A stretch of 64,000 nt of DNA, from contig CAKPGL010000003.1 in assembly GCA_934154785.1 (NCBI GenBank), positions 1 to 64,000 on the forward strand. Reading direction: 5' to 3'. The notes below the pieces were generated by a model. It ran no database searches and had not been told where the DNA came from. It saw nothing but the letters and a program-made list of their open reading frames with translations. Source of the stretch: an uncultured Bacilli bacterium (GTDB taxonomy: Bacteria > Bacillota_I > Bacilli_A > RF39 > UBA660). This document shows positions 54,856-63,986 of the stretch, piece after piece; positions within the stretch are counted from its first letter, which is position 1; the number at the start of each line of letters is the position of its first letter. A program made the translations under genes and the position numbers.

Positions 54856-55835
54856 AAATTAAAATCCTCGTATAGTTTTACAATGATATTATCTAGATTT
54901 TCACTATCAATATCAATGTCATCAATCGAAGTGTTTTCAGATATTATATTTAAAAATTCTGATACTTCTAATTTATTAGTATCTATTACGAATTTATAAC
55001 CATCATTAACTTTTTTATGCTCTATTATACCTTCTATATTAGTATCAATTTTATCATTGGTAACAATATGAATATATTTATTTATATCATAACGTCTTTT
55101 TAATTTAGTAAGTAATCCATCATATAAGACTTTACCTTTACCAATTAAAATTACTCTTTTAGCGAGAGTTTCAATATCTGTCATATCGTGTGTAGTTAAA
55201 ATAACTGTTACATTTCTTTCCTTATTAATTTTTTTAATAAAGTCACGAACAATATTTTTAGATACAGCATCCAAACCAATAGTTGGCTCATCTAAAAATA
55301 ATATTTCTGGATTATGTAATAATGACGCCGCTATTTCACAACGCATTCTTTGACCTAAACTAAGTTGTCTTACCGGGACTTGAACTATGTCTTCAATTCT
55401 AAGAAGTTTAATAAGTTCATCACGATTTTTATAATACTTTTGTTTATCTAGTTTATAAATATCAGCAAGTAAATCAAATGTATCTAATGCGGGAATATCC
55501 CACCAAAGTTGGCTACGTTGTCCAAATACAACACCTATTTTAGAAACATACTCTTTTCTTGATTTCCAAGGTGTAATACCACCTATGGTACAACTACCGG
55601 AGGTAGGGACTAAAATACCTGTTAAGATTTTTATAGTAGTAGATTTCCCAGCTCCATTTGGACCTATATATCCTACTATTTCACCTTTGTTTATAGAAAA
55701 AGATATATCGTCAATAGCGTGTATTACTTTATAATCTCTTTTTACAAACGATTTTAGTGCTTCCTTTACTCCACTTTTGCGAATTGGAACCTTGAACTCT
55801 TTTTTTAAGTTCTTAACTGTAATGTATGACGTCAT
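54852..55835 (-). CDS. ABC transporter ATPase (ABC-2 exporter)
   Basis: The ATPase has Walker A GPNGAGKSTTIK near residue 70, the family GQRSQLWWDIPALDTF Q-loop segment, signature LSLGQRMRCEIAASLL, Walker B LFLDEPTIGLD and switch His in TTHDM. A C-terminal regulatory tail of about 90 residues follows. The first gene of the exporter operon. Start 55835 follows GGGAGTGAT; ATG 55862 upstream has no site. Confidence 0.93.
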   Translation of the reverse strand: MTSYITVKNLKKEFKVPIRKSGVKEALKSFVKRDYKVIHAIDDISFSINKGEIVGYIGPNGAGKSTTIKILTGILVPTSGSCTIGGITPWKSRKEYVSKIGVVFGQRSQLWWDIPALDTFDLLADIYKLDKQKYYKNRDELIKLLRIEDIVQVPVRQLSLGQRMRCEIAASLLHNPEILFLDEPTIGLDAVSKNIVRDFIKKINKERNVTVILTTHDMTDIETLAKRVILIGKGKVLYDGLLTKLKRRYDINKYIHIVTNDKIDTNIEGIIEHKKVNDGYKFVIDTNKLEVSEFLNIISENTSIDDIDIDSENLDNIIVKLYEDFNL

Positions 55836-55987
55836 TTTATCACTCCCTTCAATATAACGCAAAAAACCACATATTTAAAATATGCAGTACATCAAGTTGT
55901 ATAAATATATAGATTTTTTTGCAAAACGTCAAAACAATTATATAATGGAATATTTATTTTAGCAATACTTTTTTATAACTTTTTCTA

Positions 55988-56529
55988 TTAATATTGATAA
56001 ATTCCTAAAATTTTATCTTCTGTTTCTTCATCTAAATTATTTAAATGCCATTTTTCATCAATTCTAGTTAATTTTAAATCTAATGTATAAGTTACTTTAT
56101 CTTTTGCTTTTTTTAATTCTTTAATTACATAGTTAGAATACTTTGTAGAGTCATATTTACCACTATCATCTTGAAATTCTGTAGGATGTTCATTTTTATA
56201 AGCCTCTGCTTCATTTAATACTTTTCTATAATCAGTTACTGTAATTTCTGTAGTAACAGTAGCTTCATCGCCTTCCATTACCTCATCTTTTATTTTATAA
56301 GTTAAATTTTTATACTGATTTTTAATTACCTCACGATATTCTTCTCTAGCAGTAGTATCAAATGCTTCTTCTTCTGAAATAACTCTATCTAAATCTTTTA
56401 TAACATCAGAATCTAAAGTTTGATATTTATTAAAAAATGTTTCTACCTGTTTTTTAGGGGTATTATTTACATCTGTACAACCACTTAATAAAATTAAACT
56501 AATTATTGTAAATATAATTTTTTTCATAT
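55988..56529 (-). CDS. Lipoprotein, hypothetical
   Basis: A lipoprotein signal with lipobox Cys (MKKIIFTIISLILLSGCTD) is followed by a 160-residue alpha+beta domain (VETFFNKYQTLDSDVIKDL ... DEKWHLNNLDEETEDKILGIYQY) resembling the NTF2-like fold of DUF4878/lumazine-type lipoproteins. Outer face of the membrane. Start 56529 follows GAGGAGGAAA. Single gene between tRNA-Leu and the exporter; role unknown. Confidence 0.8.
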
Positions 56530-56575
56530 ATTTCCTCCTCATTAATATTTTTGCCATAATTTTATTTTATATACA

Positions 56576-56600
56576 AAAAAACTGCTTTATGCAAGCAGTT
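56576..56600 (-). terminator. Terminator after tRNA-Leu
   Basis: AACTGCTT(n5)AAGCAGTT with a T run on the minus strand. Confidence 0.75.
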
Positions 56601-56651
56601 AAAATCTTTATTAATTTTTAAATAAAAAAAATACTAAATTTAAAATTATTA

Positions 56652-56737
56652 TGGTGCACGTGAAGGGACTTGAACCCCCACGAAGTCGCCTTCAGCAGAT
56701 TTTGAGTCTGCCGCGTCTACCATTCCGCCACACGTGC
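56652..56737 (-). tRNA. tRNA-Leu (CAA)
   Basis: On the minus strand the acceptor GCACGTG pairs with CACGTGC followed by ACCA. Anticodon stem GCAGA/TCTGC closes the loop CTCAAAA (anticodon CAA). There is a long variable arm and GGTTCAAGTCC T-arm. Class II tRNA of 86 nt with encoded CCA. Confidence 0.97.
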
Positions 56738-56847
56738 CTAAATACATTATATCATATTAATTAGTATTTTAAACAAAAAAAGAATTTATTTTATATATTT
56801 TAGTGAAAATAAACAAACTATGACATTCTAATTTTGTCTAATATATG

Positions 56848-57414
56848 CTATAAATTCTCCTCTTTATACTTAGAATCATATAAATTAATGTTGTCTAAAT
56901 CTAAGTTGTCTACTAAATTTAGTTTTGGTAAATCTGACTTAGAAGTTAAACCAAAATAATCTAAAAATCTATCTGTGGTTCCATATAGTGTTGGTCTACC
57001 TGGTAAATCTGATTTACCAACTTCTTTAATCAATTCTTTTAAAACTAATTTTCTAACACCGTAACTACTATTAACCCCGCGAATAGCATCTATTGCAGTA
57101 CGCGTTATTGGCTCATTGTACGCTATAATAGCAAGAATTTCTAAAGCTGACTGACTAAGTGCTGTATCTTCTTGGGTGTCTATTAATCTTTGAATATATT
57201 CTTTGTTTTCTTTTTTAGTTACAAATTTATATTTATTTCCAAATTGCTCTAAAACTATCCCATGATTACCTTTATCAAACTCTTGTTTTATTTCGTCTAA
57301 TATTTTTAAGGCTGTGGATTCATCAATTTCCAAAATATCTAAAATATTTTTTAATTCTAAGCCATCATCACCTACTACAAAAAGTAAACTTTCTAATTTA
57401 CTATTTAAATTCAT
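56848..57414 (-). CDS. scpB: Segregation and condensation protein B
   Basis: ScpB binds the ScpA kleisin in the SMC condensin complex. It holds two winged-helix domains: NSKLESLLFVVGDDGLELKNILDIL, and QSALEILAIIAYNEPITRTAIDAIRGVNSS followed by PGRPTLYGTTDRFLDYFGL, the diagnostic signatures. 188 residues. The start at 57414 (ATG) lies right at the scpA stop; a GTG at 57423 is possible. Confidence 0.95.
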   Translation of the reverse strand: MNLNSKLESLLFVVGDDGLELKNILDILEIDESTALKILDEIKQEFDKGNHGIVLEQFGNKYKFVTKKENKEYIQRLIDTQEDTALSQSALEILAIIAYNEPITRTAIDAIRGVNSSYGVRKLVLKELIKEVGKSDLPGRPTLYGTTDRFLDYFGLTSKSDLPKLNLVDNLDLDNINLYDSKYKEENL

Positions 57415-57415
57415 T

Positions 57416-58141
57416 CTAATCACATCCTACTAATGATAAATATATTTTTTGAAAATTGTTATCTTGTTTTATTAATAATTCTTGCTTTTTAGCCAAATCT
57501 AAAATAGACAAAAATGTTATAACAATATAGTCTTTATTATAATACTCAAATAGTTCTTCAAATTCTATTTTCTTTTTTTGTTTTAAAATACTTCTTATTT
57601 CTCTGTTTCTAGTATTAAGAGAATACTCTTTAGTGGCAACTTTCGTATTTAAAGGCTTTTCAAGTTCTTTTCTTTTCATAAAATTCTGAAATGCTAATAA
57701 TAACTCATCAATATTACCACCATTTATATTGACAATCATATTTTCTTTGTATTCATTTAAATTAGATGGCTCTTTTGAAAAAAGTTCTCTGCGTTCCTCT
57801 TCTAGTTCTCTAAAAGAAGAAGTCACATCTTTATATTGTTTATATTCAAGTAATTTTTCAATTAATTTTTGTCTTGGATCTTCCTCTTCTATTTCATCAT
57901 CTTCTATTTTAGAATGCGGTAATAACATGTTGGATTTTATCTCTAATAACTCGGCTGCCATTACTAAATATTCACTAGCAATATTTAAATTTAATTCTTC
58001 CATTTCATTTATAAAATCTATATATTGATTAGTTATATCTACTACATTGATGTCATAAATATCAATATTAGCTTTTTTTATTAAATGTAGTAAAAGATCC
58101 AAAGGACCAGCAAAATCATTTATAATCACTTTACATTCCAT
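57416..58141 (-). CDS. scpA: Segregation and condensation protein A (kleisin)
   Basis: ScpA bridges the SMC heads. N-terminal FAGPLDLLLHLIKKANIDIYDINV and YLVMAAELLEIKSNMLLP are typical; the C-terminal winged helix (FEELFEYYNKDYIVITFLSILDLAKKQ) binds SMC. 241 residues. It is cotranscribed with scpB. Confidence 0.95.
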   Translation of the reverse strand: MECKVIINDFAGPLDLLLHLIKKANIDIYDINVVDITNQYIDFINEMEELNLNIASEYLVMAAELLEIKSNMLLPHSKIEDDEIEEEDPRQKLIEKLLEYKQYKDVTSSFRELEEERRELFSKEPSNLNEYKENMIVNINGGNIDELLLAFQNFMKRKELEKPLNTKVATKEYSLNTRNREIRSILKQKKKIEFEELFEYYNKDYIVITFLSILDLAKKQELLIKQDNNFQKIYLSLVGCD

Positions 58142-58232
58142 ACAATCACCTTTAAGTATAAGAATATTATATCATTTATGCAGTAAGTTTTAAAATAATT
58201 TTTACAATTTTTATATTTTTTAATTAAAATTG

Positions 58233-58262
58233 TTGACAGAAACAATAAATATATGATATATT
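58233..58262 (+). promoter_or_regulatory. Promoter of tRNA-Ala
   Basis: TTGACA (58233-58238) and TATATT (58257-58262) with an 18-bp spacer, 11 bp before the tRNA. Confidence 0.75.
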
Positions 58263-58273
58263 AAATAGGCAAT

Positions 58274-58350
58274 GGGGGATTAGCTCAGCTGGCTAGAGCA
58301 CCTGCCCTGCACGCAGGGGGTCAAGGGTTCGAATCCCTTATCCTCCACCA
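58274..58350 (+). tRNA. tRNA-Ala (TGC)
   Basis: Acceptor GGGGGAT/ATCCTCC followed by ACCA; D-arm TAGCTCAGCTGGCTAGAGCA; anticodon stem CCTGC/GCAGG with loop CCTGCAC (anticodon TGC); T-arm GGTTCGAATCC. 77 nt with encoded CCA. Confidence 0.97.
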
Positions 58351-58362
58351 TTGTGATTACAA

Positions 58363-58388
58363 AAGAACTCAAATGAGTTCTTTTTTCT
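58363..58388 (+). terminator. Terminator of tRNA-Ala
   Basis: AAGAACTC/GAGTTCTT hairpin followed by TTTTTT. Confidence 0.85.
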
Positions 58389-58393
58389 TATAT

Positions 58394-59038
58394 CTAATGG
58401 TGGAGTTTAATTTTATAAACTTTCGCAGGGGAAGCATTTTTTTGTAATGACGAAGAACTTTTAAGATTTTCTATATTTTCTTCAATTAATTTTAAATCTT
58501 TTAAAGAATAATTATCTAATGTATTAATGTTAGGTAAATATTCTTTTTTTAATCCTTTAAGTAAGCTAATAGAATATTTAGATTTTCCAAATCTATTAAT
58601 ATCATCCATTATTTTTAAATATATATTATATTTAAAATATTCCTCTTGTTTTAGTTTATCTATTTTATTTTGTACAATATCCATAGTCATTACAGTAACA
58701 CTACCATAAACACAAGAACGTAAAATATCTTTATCACACTGTTCTTTAACTAAATAACATAAAAATGTAGAAACAGTTATTGCATATATTTCTAAAAATA
58801 AGCGATAAGCATTATCAAACATATAAAAGCCACTATATTCATGTAATAAGGGAAAACCTTGTTTATCTCTTAATATAGCCTGTTCAATCATTTTAGAAAT
58901 TACAATATTTTCGTTTTCCACAGTATAATCAGTGATATACTTCTTACCATTTAAAAATGTTACTATTAATTTGTTATTTTGTATCTTATATTCTTTAATT
59001 AATTTATCCAGATTCGCTCCAATATAACCATAATTCAT
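58394..59038 (-). CDS. Hypothetical protein
   Basis: A 214-residue protein with a beta-rich start (KLIVTFLNGKKYITDYTVENE), a hydrophobic segment near residues 80-95 (LFLEIYAITVSTFLCYLV) and a helical C-terminus. Not recognised. It has a GGAGGAACATT ribosome site and lies between tRNA-Ala and the Tad cluster, in the same direction as the latter; cotranscription with it is not evident. Confidence 0.65.
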   Translation of the reverse strand: MNYGYIGANLDKLIKEYKIQNNKLIVTFLNGKKYITDYTVENENIVISKMIEQAILRDKQGFPLLHEYSGFYMFDNAYRLFLEIYAITVSTFLCYLVKEQCDKDILRSCVYGSVTVMTMDIVQNKIDKLKQEEYFKYNIYLKIMDDINRFGKSKYSISLLKGLKKEYLPNINTLDNYSLKDLKLIEENIENLKSSSSLQKNASPAKVYKIKLHH

Positions 59039-59153
59039 AATGTTCCTCCTAACAATAAGTATATGGTAGCATACTTAATTGTTAAAAGTCAAAGATATTA
59101 TAAATAAAAAAATTATGATTTTAACCATAATTTTATAAAAACACTATTTATCT

Positions 59154-59582
59154 TTATTTATAGAATATTTTTGTCTCGCCTTTTACAGGCACTTGTATAG
59201 CACTAACCAATGGCAAATCCAAGTATGCAAATGCTACAACTTTGTAATAATAACCACCTTTAGAAGTATTTGATTCCATTTTAAATACGCAATAATGATA
59301 TGCAGAACTTGGATTTACTAATGTTTCAGACGAACCATATCTTTCACATTTAGTATTATCCATATAATTATTAGTTTTATAACCTATTTCCCTAAATACA
59401 GTAGTCAAAGATGCATCCACATCAGCATCATATGTTTCCACTTTTTCTATTTCATCAATAATTCTATTTTTAACACGATATGCTTTAGTATATACAATAG
59501 ATGAAATAATAATAAGTAAAACTATAGACATAAACGTAACTATAATATTTAAAACTAATGTATTACCTATTGCAGCTTTCAT
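59154..59582 (-). CDS. TadE-like minor pilin/assembly protein
   Basis: One N-terminal TM helix (LNIIVTFMSIVLLIIISSIVYT) with a short cytosolic lead, then KAYRVKNRIIDEIEK and an ectodomain with cysteines (NTKCERYG, HYCVFKM) ending AYLDLPLVSAIQVPVKG. It is a paralogue of the next gene (both share YTKAYR and DLPLV..(I/L)(Q/R)(V/I)PV). Position at the end of a tadA-B-C-flp run suggests a TadE/F-type protein. Confidence 0.65.
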   Translation of the reverse strand: MKAAIGNTLVLNIIVTFMSIVLLIIISSIVYTKAYRVKNRIIDEIEKVETYDADVDASLTTVFREIGYKTNNYMDNTKCERYGSSETLVNPSSAYHYCVFKMESNTSKGGYYYKVVAFAYLDLPLVSAIQVPVKGETKIFYK

Positions 59583-59596
59583 AATTTACGTCACCT

Positions 59597-60004
59597 CTAA
59601 TTAAACTTATATATTTTTTCAGTAGTATTATATACTGGGATTCTTAGCATGTTTACCAATGGCAAATCAAATAGCATATAAGTAGTTATACCATAAGAAT
59701 AATAATCGCCACTATCTATTTCATAAATGCATATACCTTTGATATCTGTTTCTACTACTACACCAGTACTACGTTCTTTACACGTAATATTAGGTTGTTG
59801 ATAACCAAACGCACTGATAAGTCTGTTTATTTCATTTACAGATTTTTCATTATATCCTTCTGCATCCTCAATAGCATCAGCAATTTTACTATTAATTCTA
59901 TATGCTTTAGTATAACTAATTGTAACCATTACAACAGAAAAAGAGACAAAAATGAAAACTAGCATCATATTTAATAAATATGTATAACTTATACTCTCTT
60001 TCAT
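59597..60004 (-). CDS. TadE-like minor pilin/assembly protein
   Basis: Same plan as the neighbour at 59154: TM helix at residues 8-30, then ISYTKAYRINSKIADAIEDAE, two cysteines (ITCKERS, GICIYEI) and the conserved DLPLVNMLRIPVY tail. 135 residues. Follows the Flp-like gene by 43 bp in the Tad operon. Confidence 0.65.
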   Translation of the reverse strand: MKESISYTYLLNMMLVFIFVSFSVVMVTISYTKAYRINSKIADAIEDAEGYNEKSVNEINRLISAFGYQQPNITCKERSTGVVVETDIKGICIYEIDSGDYYSYGITTYMLFDLPLVNMLRIPVYNTTEKIYKFN

Positions 60005-60047
60005 ACTTTATCTCCTTTTATTAAAAACTTATTTATATCATCTAAAC

Positions 60048-60266
60048 TTATTCTGTTTTACAATTGTCTTTGTAGTTCTCAATTGTAGCACCATCTTTAT
60101 CTACGCAAGAGCCACCTTTCATTTCTCCACCCATAGATGCACAACATGCATTATTTTGAACGTTATTTATAACCATTCTAACGATAGGAACAGCTACAAC
60201 CGCAACAACAGCTATGATAGCTATAGTAATACCAGTCATACTTGCTTCTCCTGTAGCTTCTTTCAT
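60048..60266 (-). CDS. Flp-like major pilin candidate
   Basis: A 72-residue protein with a short polar lead (MKEATGEASMTG), a hydrophobic helix (ITIAIIAVVAVVAVPIV) and a small Cys-rich tail (NACCASMGGEMKGGSCVDKDG ... NCKTE). Size and plan fit Flp/Tad pilins, though the classical Flp GxxxxEY site is missing. The four cysteines are unusual and may crosslink subunits. It lies just after tadC. Confidence 0.65.
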   Translation of the reverse strand: MKEATGEASMTGITIAIIAVVAVVAVPIVRMVINNVQNNACCASMGGEMKGGSCVDKDGATIENYKDNCKTE

Positions 60267-60335
60267 TTATATTCACCACCCCTCGGTATTTTAACAATTT
60301 AATTGTAACATAATTAATGATAATTTTCAATATAG

Positions 60336-61133
60336 TTAAATATTTAAGTTAGACATCATAGCGACTAATAAAATAACTATAATACCCATTCCTGTTACGG
60401 TTAACATTAACATAGTCTTTTTTTCCATCTTATCAAGACGATCTTGATATTTTTGGGCACGAGATTGATTCTGTAAAGTAGAAATATTTTTAGATAACAT
60501 AATTAATTGTTCTTCTTTTTCTTCCTGTGAACCCAAACTCAAACGATATAATAAACGCATCATACGCATAGAGTCTTTAACAGGATATTCTCTTGCAAAA
60601 TCCATATAAGGTTCTACAGTAGAATCACCAGCATCTATTTTTTCAACTAATTTTATTAAACCATCTTTAAATATTTCTGGCGCTGTAGCAATAGACTTAC
60701 TTAACGCTACTGGTACAGTATAATGTTGAATTAATATTTCAAGACTCTTTAAATAGTATGGTAATAATAAATTTATCTTATACAAATGCCTCTTATAAAA
60801 ACTTTTTAATTTAATATAAGGTTCTTTAAATATAACATACGCTATAACTAAAGATAAAACTATATATAAGAAATTTATTTTATTTATAAAAAGAATAATA
60901 GCCGCCGCTAAAGCAATAAAAGCATTTCTTAAACGAATCTCGTATAATTTATTAGTATCTATATCTGGTCCATATTTAAGCTTTAATAAAAACTCATAAT
61001 CATCTTCTAATAAAAAGCTAAAATAAGGTTTTACTTCTGTGATAAATCTTTTAGAATCTAATCTTCTATTTACAAGTAAAATAACAATAATAATAACTGC
61101 TATAAAAATAAATATTAATGAAGTATTATTCAT
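60336..61133 (-). CDS. TadC-like inner-membrane assembly protein
   Basis: A 265-residue membrane protein with N-terminal TM helices and a type II secretion F domain (YYLKSLEILIQHYTVPVALSKS ... LMLSKNISTLQNQSR), then a terminal TM (LMLTVTGMGIIVILLVAMM). It pairs with the TadB-like gene upstream (1-bp overlap) to form the platform of a Tad pilus. Confidence 0.75.
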   Translation of the reverse strand: MNNTSLIFIFIAVIIIVILLVNRRLDSKRFITEVKPYFSFLLEDDYEFLLKLKYGPDIDTNKLYEIRLRNAFIALAAAIILFINKINFLYIVLSLVIAYVIFKEPYIKLKSFYKRHLYKINLLLPYYLKSLEILIQHYTVPVALSKSIATAPEIFKDGLIKLVEKIDAGDSTVEPYMDFAREYPVKDSMRMMRLLYRLSLGSQEEKEEQLIMLSKNISTLQNQSRAQKYQDRLDKMEKKTMLMLTVTGMGIIVILLVAMMSNLNI

Positions 61134-62041
61134 TATTCAGCACCTACATTCTCATTATAGTATTTTTCTCCATTTATCAAGAAGAATGAATTAATTATTA
61201 AAACTCCATGTAGAAGTACGCGCATATAAAGTTGTTTTAACATATTAGTATAGGAATCTTTAAGCAATAACTGGACTAACATTACCATTAAATAAAGACC
61301 TATACCAAATTGAATAAACTTTTTATGGAAATCTGCTCTTTTTAATCTATCACTATATACGTTTTCAACTAACATATCTATATCTAGAGACATATTCTCT
61401 AAAGCAGGACCAGAATTCTTAGAACCCTCGTTTGTTATTTGTAAAAATAACTGGTGCAAATTCCGAATAATATAGTAATCATATTTCTCATTTAAGTATT
61501 TTATTGATTCTTCAATAGTACCATTATCATAAGCCATATCAATCATAATTTTTACATCTGATTTAAACGGTTCTTCTAATACGCCAGACTCGTATACACC
61601 TTCTAGTGATTTTACAAATGATTGAGAAGTGGCAAATTCCATTATAATATTAGTAGTATATACTTGTACCTGTTCAAATATAAATTCACTATATACTCTC
61701 TTATATCTTAAATATGCTAAATAAGGAACAAATGCTATTGCAACCGCAGCATATATAGCAGATCTGATTATACTATAAAAATATAAAAATGATATTCCAA
61801 ATGCCGCAGCTCCCATTATTATAGCTTCTGTTGTAAATCGTTTAACACTATAATCATATCCCATCTTCTTTGCAGCATCTCTTACTGTTTTAAAAGAATA
61901 AGGAATATACTTATTATAGGTTTGAGCCACTTGTGAGGTAACATATTTATAAACATGCATACCATTATTTTTACGATATATTATAAGAAATAATATAATT
62001 AATGCTATTGCTATAAAAACAATAAAAACAATTGCATTCAT
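61133..62041 (-). CDS. TadB-like inner-membrane assembly protein
   Basis: 302 residues: an N-terminal TM, a cytosolic stretch, two central TMs (IIMGAAAFGISFLYFYSII) and the F-domain (ATSQSFVKSLEGVYESGVLEEPFKSDVKIMI ... ENMSLDIDML). C-terminal TMs follow. It lies between tadA and the tadC-like gene with tight spacing. Confidence 0.75.
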   Translation of the reverse strand: MNAIVFIVFIAIALIILFLIIYRKNNGMHVYKYVTSQVAQTYNKYIPYSFKTVRDAAKKMGYDYSVKRFTTEAIIMGAAAFGISFLYFYSIIRSAIYAAVAIAFVPYLAYLRYKRVYSEFIFEQVQVYTTNIIMEFATSQSFVKSLEGVYESGVLEEPFKSDVKIMIDMAYDNGTIEESIKYLNEKYDYYIIRNLHQLFLQITNEGSKNSGPALENMSLDIDMLVENVYSDRLKRADFHKKFIQFGIGLYLMVMLVQLLLKDSYTNMLKQLYMRVLLHGVLIINSFFLINGEKYYNENVGAE

Positions 62042-62053
62042 AACTGTACCTCC

Positions 62054-63166
62054 TTACTCAAAAAGTATATCAACATTGTCCCCTTGTTCTACAAGTTCAT
62101 CTTTAGTAATTGCATCAGGTGGAATATATACACCCTGTGCAGACAAATAATTCAATAAATATTTAGTTGGATTATGTTTAACAACACTACCATCCATACC
62201 CTTTCTATAAAGAGTATTACTTTTAGCCTCATTATTATCATCAACATAAAACTCTGTAACTTCTGCTATTTCACGAACAAACTTACCTGTTTGAGCACTT
62301 TGATAACCACGAATCATAACACCTAACTGAACATATCTATGAATGGTTTTTAAGAACTGATCCACATCTTGATTTGTCTCTAGCAAACTATACATACGAA
62401 TTGGTATCGAAGATGCTTTATCAGCATGAATAGTTGATAATATGTTATGTCCAGAAGAAATAGAGTTACGTACCGCCATTACAGCTTCAGCACTACGAAC
62501 CTCAGAAAGTAATATCCACTTAGGATTTTGACGCATACAAGTAACAAGTACATCAGAATAACTTGCTATGTTATTTGTCTTCATAGCAACTATATCCCTA
62601 TGCGGAAAAATTCTGTCTAAGTGTAATTCTAGTGTATCTTCAATAGTAATAATTTTTTCATTTTCTTTAATATGTGCACCTAAGTATTTGACAAATTCTG
62701 TCTTACCACTACCAGTTTCACCACAAACTATAATATTGCAATGACCTTCAACACATTTAATAAGAAAATCATGTATTTCAAGTGTTATATATTTTTCTTC
62801 AAGTATTTTGTTTTTTTCAAGCCTTATTTTAGCAGGAGTTTTACGAAGAACCGCCGCAACTCCATTTTTAGCAATAGAATTATGAACGAAGTTAAAACGC
62901 AATTCTGCACTTTCTGCATCCAAAAATGGATGAGCCATATTAAAAGTAGTTCCCATTACATTTGAACATTGAAATGCTAATTTTTCCATAAACGTATCAT
63001 TAATATCTGGGTCTTCAACCCTATATATACCGCGTGATAAAGTTTTTAAATGGATTTGTCCATGATTACTATAAGAAATATCTGTTATATCATCATTTTC
63101 TAAATATTTTTTTAGTGGTCCAAAATCGATTTGTGAAAAAACAGTTTCTTCCATATCTAGACTCAT
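62054..63166 (-). CDS. TadA/CpaF-type secretion ATPase
   Basis: A hexameric ATPase that powers Tad pilus assembly. Walker A VCGETGSGKTEFVKYLG, Asp box ITIEDTLELHLD, Walker B ILLSEVRSAEAVMAVRN and His box LSTIHADKASS are all present. The 370 residues are slightly short because the N-terminal domain is small. Start 63166 is close behind its AAAGGA site; ATG 63154 is an alternative. Confidence 0.93.
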   Translation of the reverse strand: MSLDMEETVFSQIDFGPLKKYLENDDITDISYSNHGQIHLKTLSRGIYRVEDPDINDTFMEKLAFQCSNVMGTTFNMAHPFLDAESAELRFNFVHNSIAKNGVAAVLRKTPAKIRLEKNKILEEKYITLEIHDFLIKCVEGHCNIIVCGETGSGKTEFVKYLGAHIKENEKIITIEDTLELHLDRIFPHRDIVAMKTNNIASYSDVLVTCMRQNPKWILLSEVRSAEAVMAVRNSISSGHNILSTIHADKASSIPIRMYSLLETNQDVDQFLKTIHRYVQLGVMIRGYQSAQTGKFVREIAEVTEFYVDDNNEAKSNTLYRKGMDGSVVKHNPTKYLLNYLSAQGVYIPPDAITKDELVEQGDNVDILFE

Positions 63167-63185
63167 TCCTTTCTAATTATAAACT

Positions 63186-63986
63186 TTACTCTTGTGTTTG
63201 ATCATCAATTGGCATATTTTCTTCAAGCTCTTCAATATTTTCTGTTCTATCGTTAATAAACTTCTTTAACCACTCACTGCTAACAACAGTATCACCAGTA
63301 GACTCTACAGTTCCACCATGAGGTACTAAGAATACTTCAACTGAATATTGACTCAAATATCTTGCTTTACGAAGTAATAAGTGAACTTCTGGTGTAACAC
63401 CAAAAATTAAATATGCAGGTGTACGATTTTCAGCAGCATTTTCAAAAACATGACGTCCCTGACTATCCTTTACTGCTAATACTTTAATGTCTTGTAAAAA
63501 TTTACCTATTGCAATCTTACCAGTAGTATCATCTACTACCTTCATATATAAGTCAATTTTATTGCCTGGGTATATTGAATTACCAAATGTAGAAACCATG
63601 TCTACAGCATATTGATAAGGAATCTCACCATCTTTTACTTCAACAAATGCTGAATCTGGTAAATCTTCAAATTTCACAACTGCACTTTTAAAAAACATGC
63701 TTCCTTCTGGTATCATGGTATTATAATTTGTATAATTACCGACAATTAAATTTTGATTAACGTAAACATCTTTTGTAGTTGTAGCCTTAGGAACAGTAAC
63801 ATACTTTATCATATCAGCTGTAATTAATGTTCTTGGTTGAATATCAACATTTGCTACTGGTACTTTAATTGGTGCAACTTGAGTGTTAACTTGATAACTA
63901 TAAGCCGCATACAATAATCCTACAATGACCACTACACCTATTATTGTAATGGTATTTTTATTTGTAAAAAATCTTTTTAAATTCAT
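63186..63986 (-). CDS. CpaB/RcpC-like Tad pilus protein (SAF domain)
   Basis: One N-terminal TM helix (TITIIGVVVIVGLLYAAYS), then an SAF-type domain (VPVANVDIQPRTLITADMIKYV, IPEGSMFFKSAVV) and a domain that may bind glycan. The C-terminus is acidic. Periplasm-like face. It precedes tadA by 20 bp, the usual order cpaB-tadA-tadB-tadC. Upstream genes continue beyond the window. Confidence 0.85.
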   Translation of the reverse strand: MNLKRFFTNKNTITIIGVVVIVGLLYAAYSYQVNTQVAPIKVPVANVDIQPRTLITADMIKYVTVPKATTTKDVYVNQNLIVGNYTNYNTMIPEGSMFFKSAVVKFEDLPDSAFVEVKDGEIPYQYAVDMVSTFGNSIYPGNKIDLYMKVVDDTTGKIAIGKFLQDIKVLAVKDSQGRHVFENAAENRTPAYLIFGVTPEVHLLLRKARYLSQYSVEVFLVPHGGTVESTGDTVVSSEWLKKFINDRTENIEELEENMPIDDQTQE

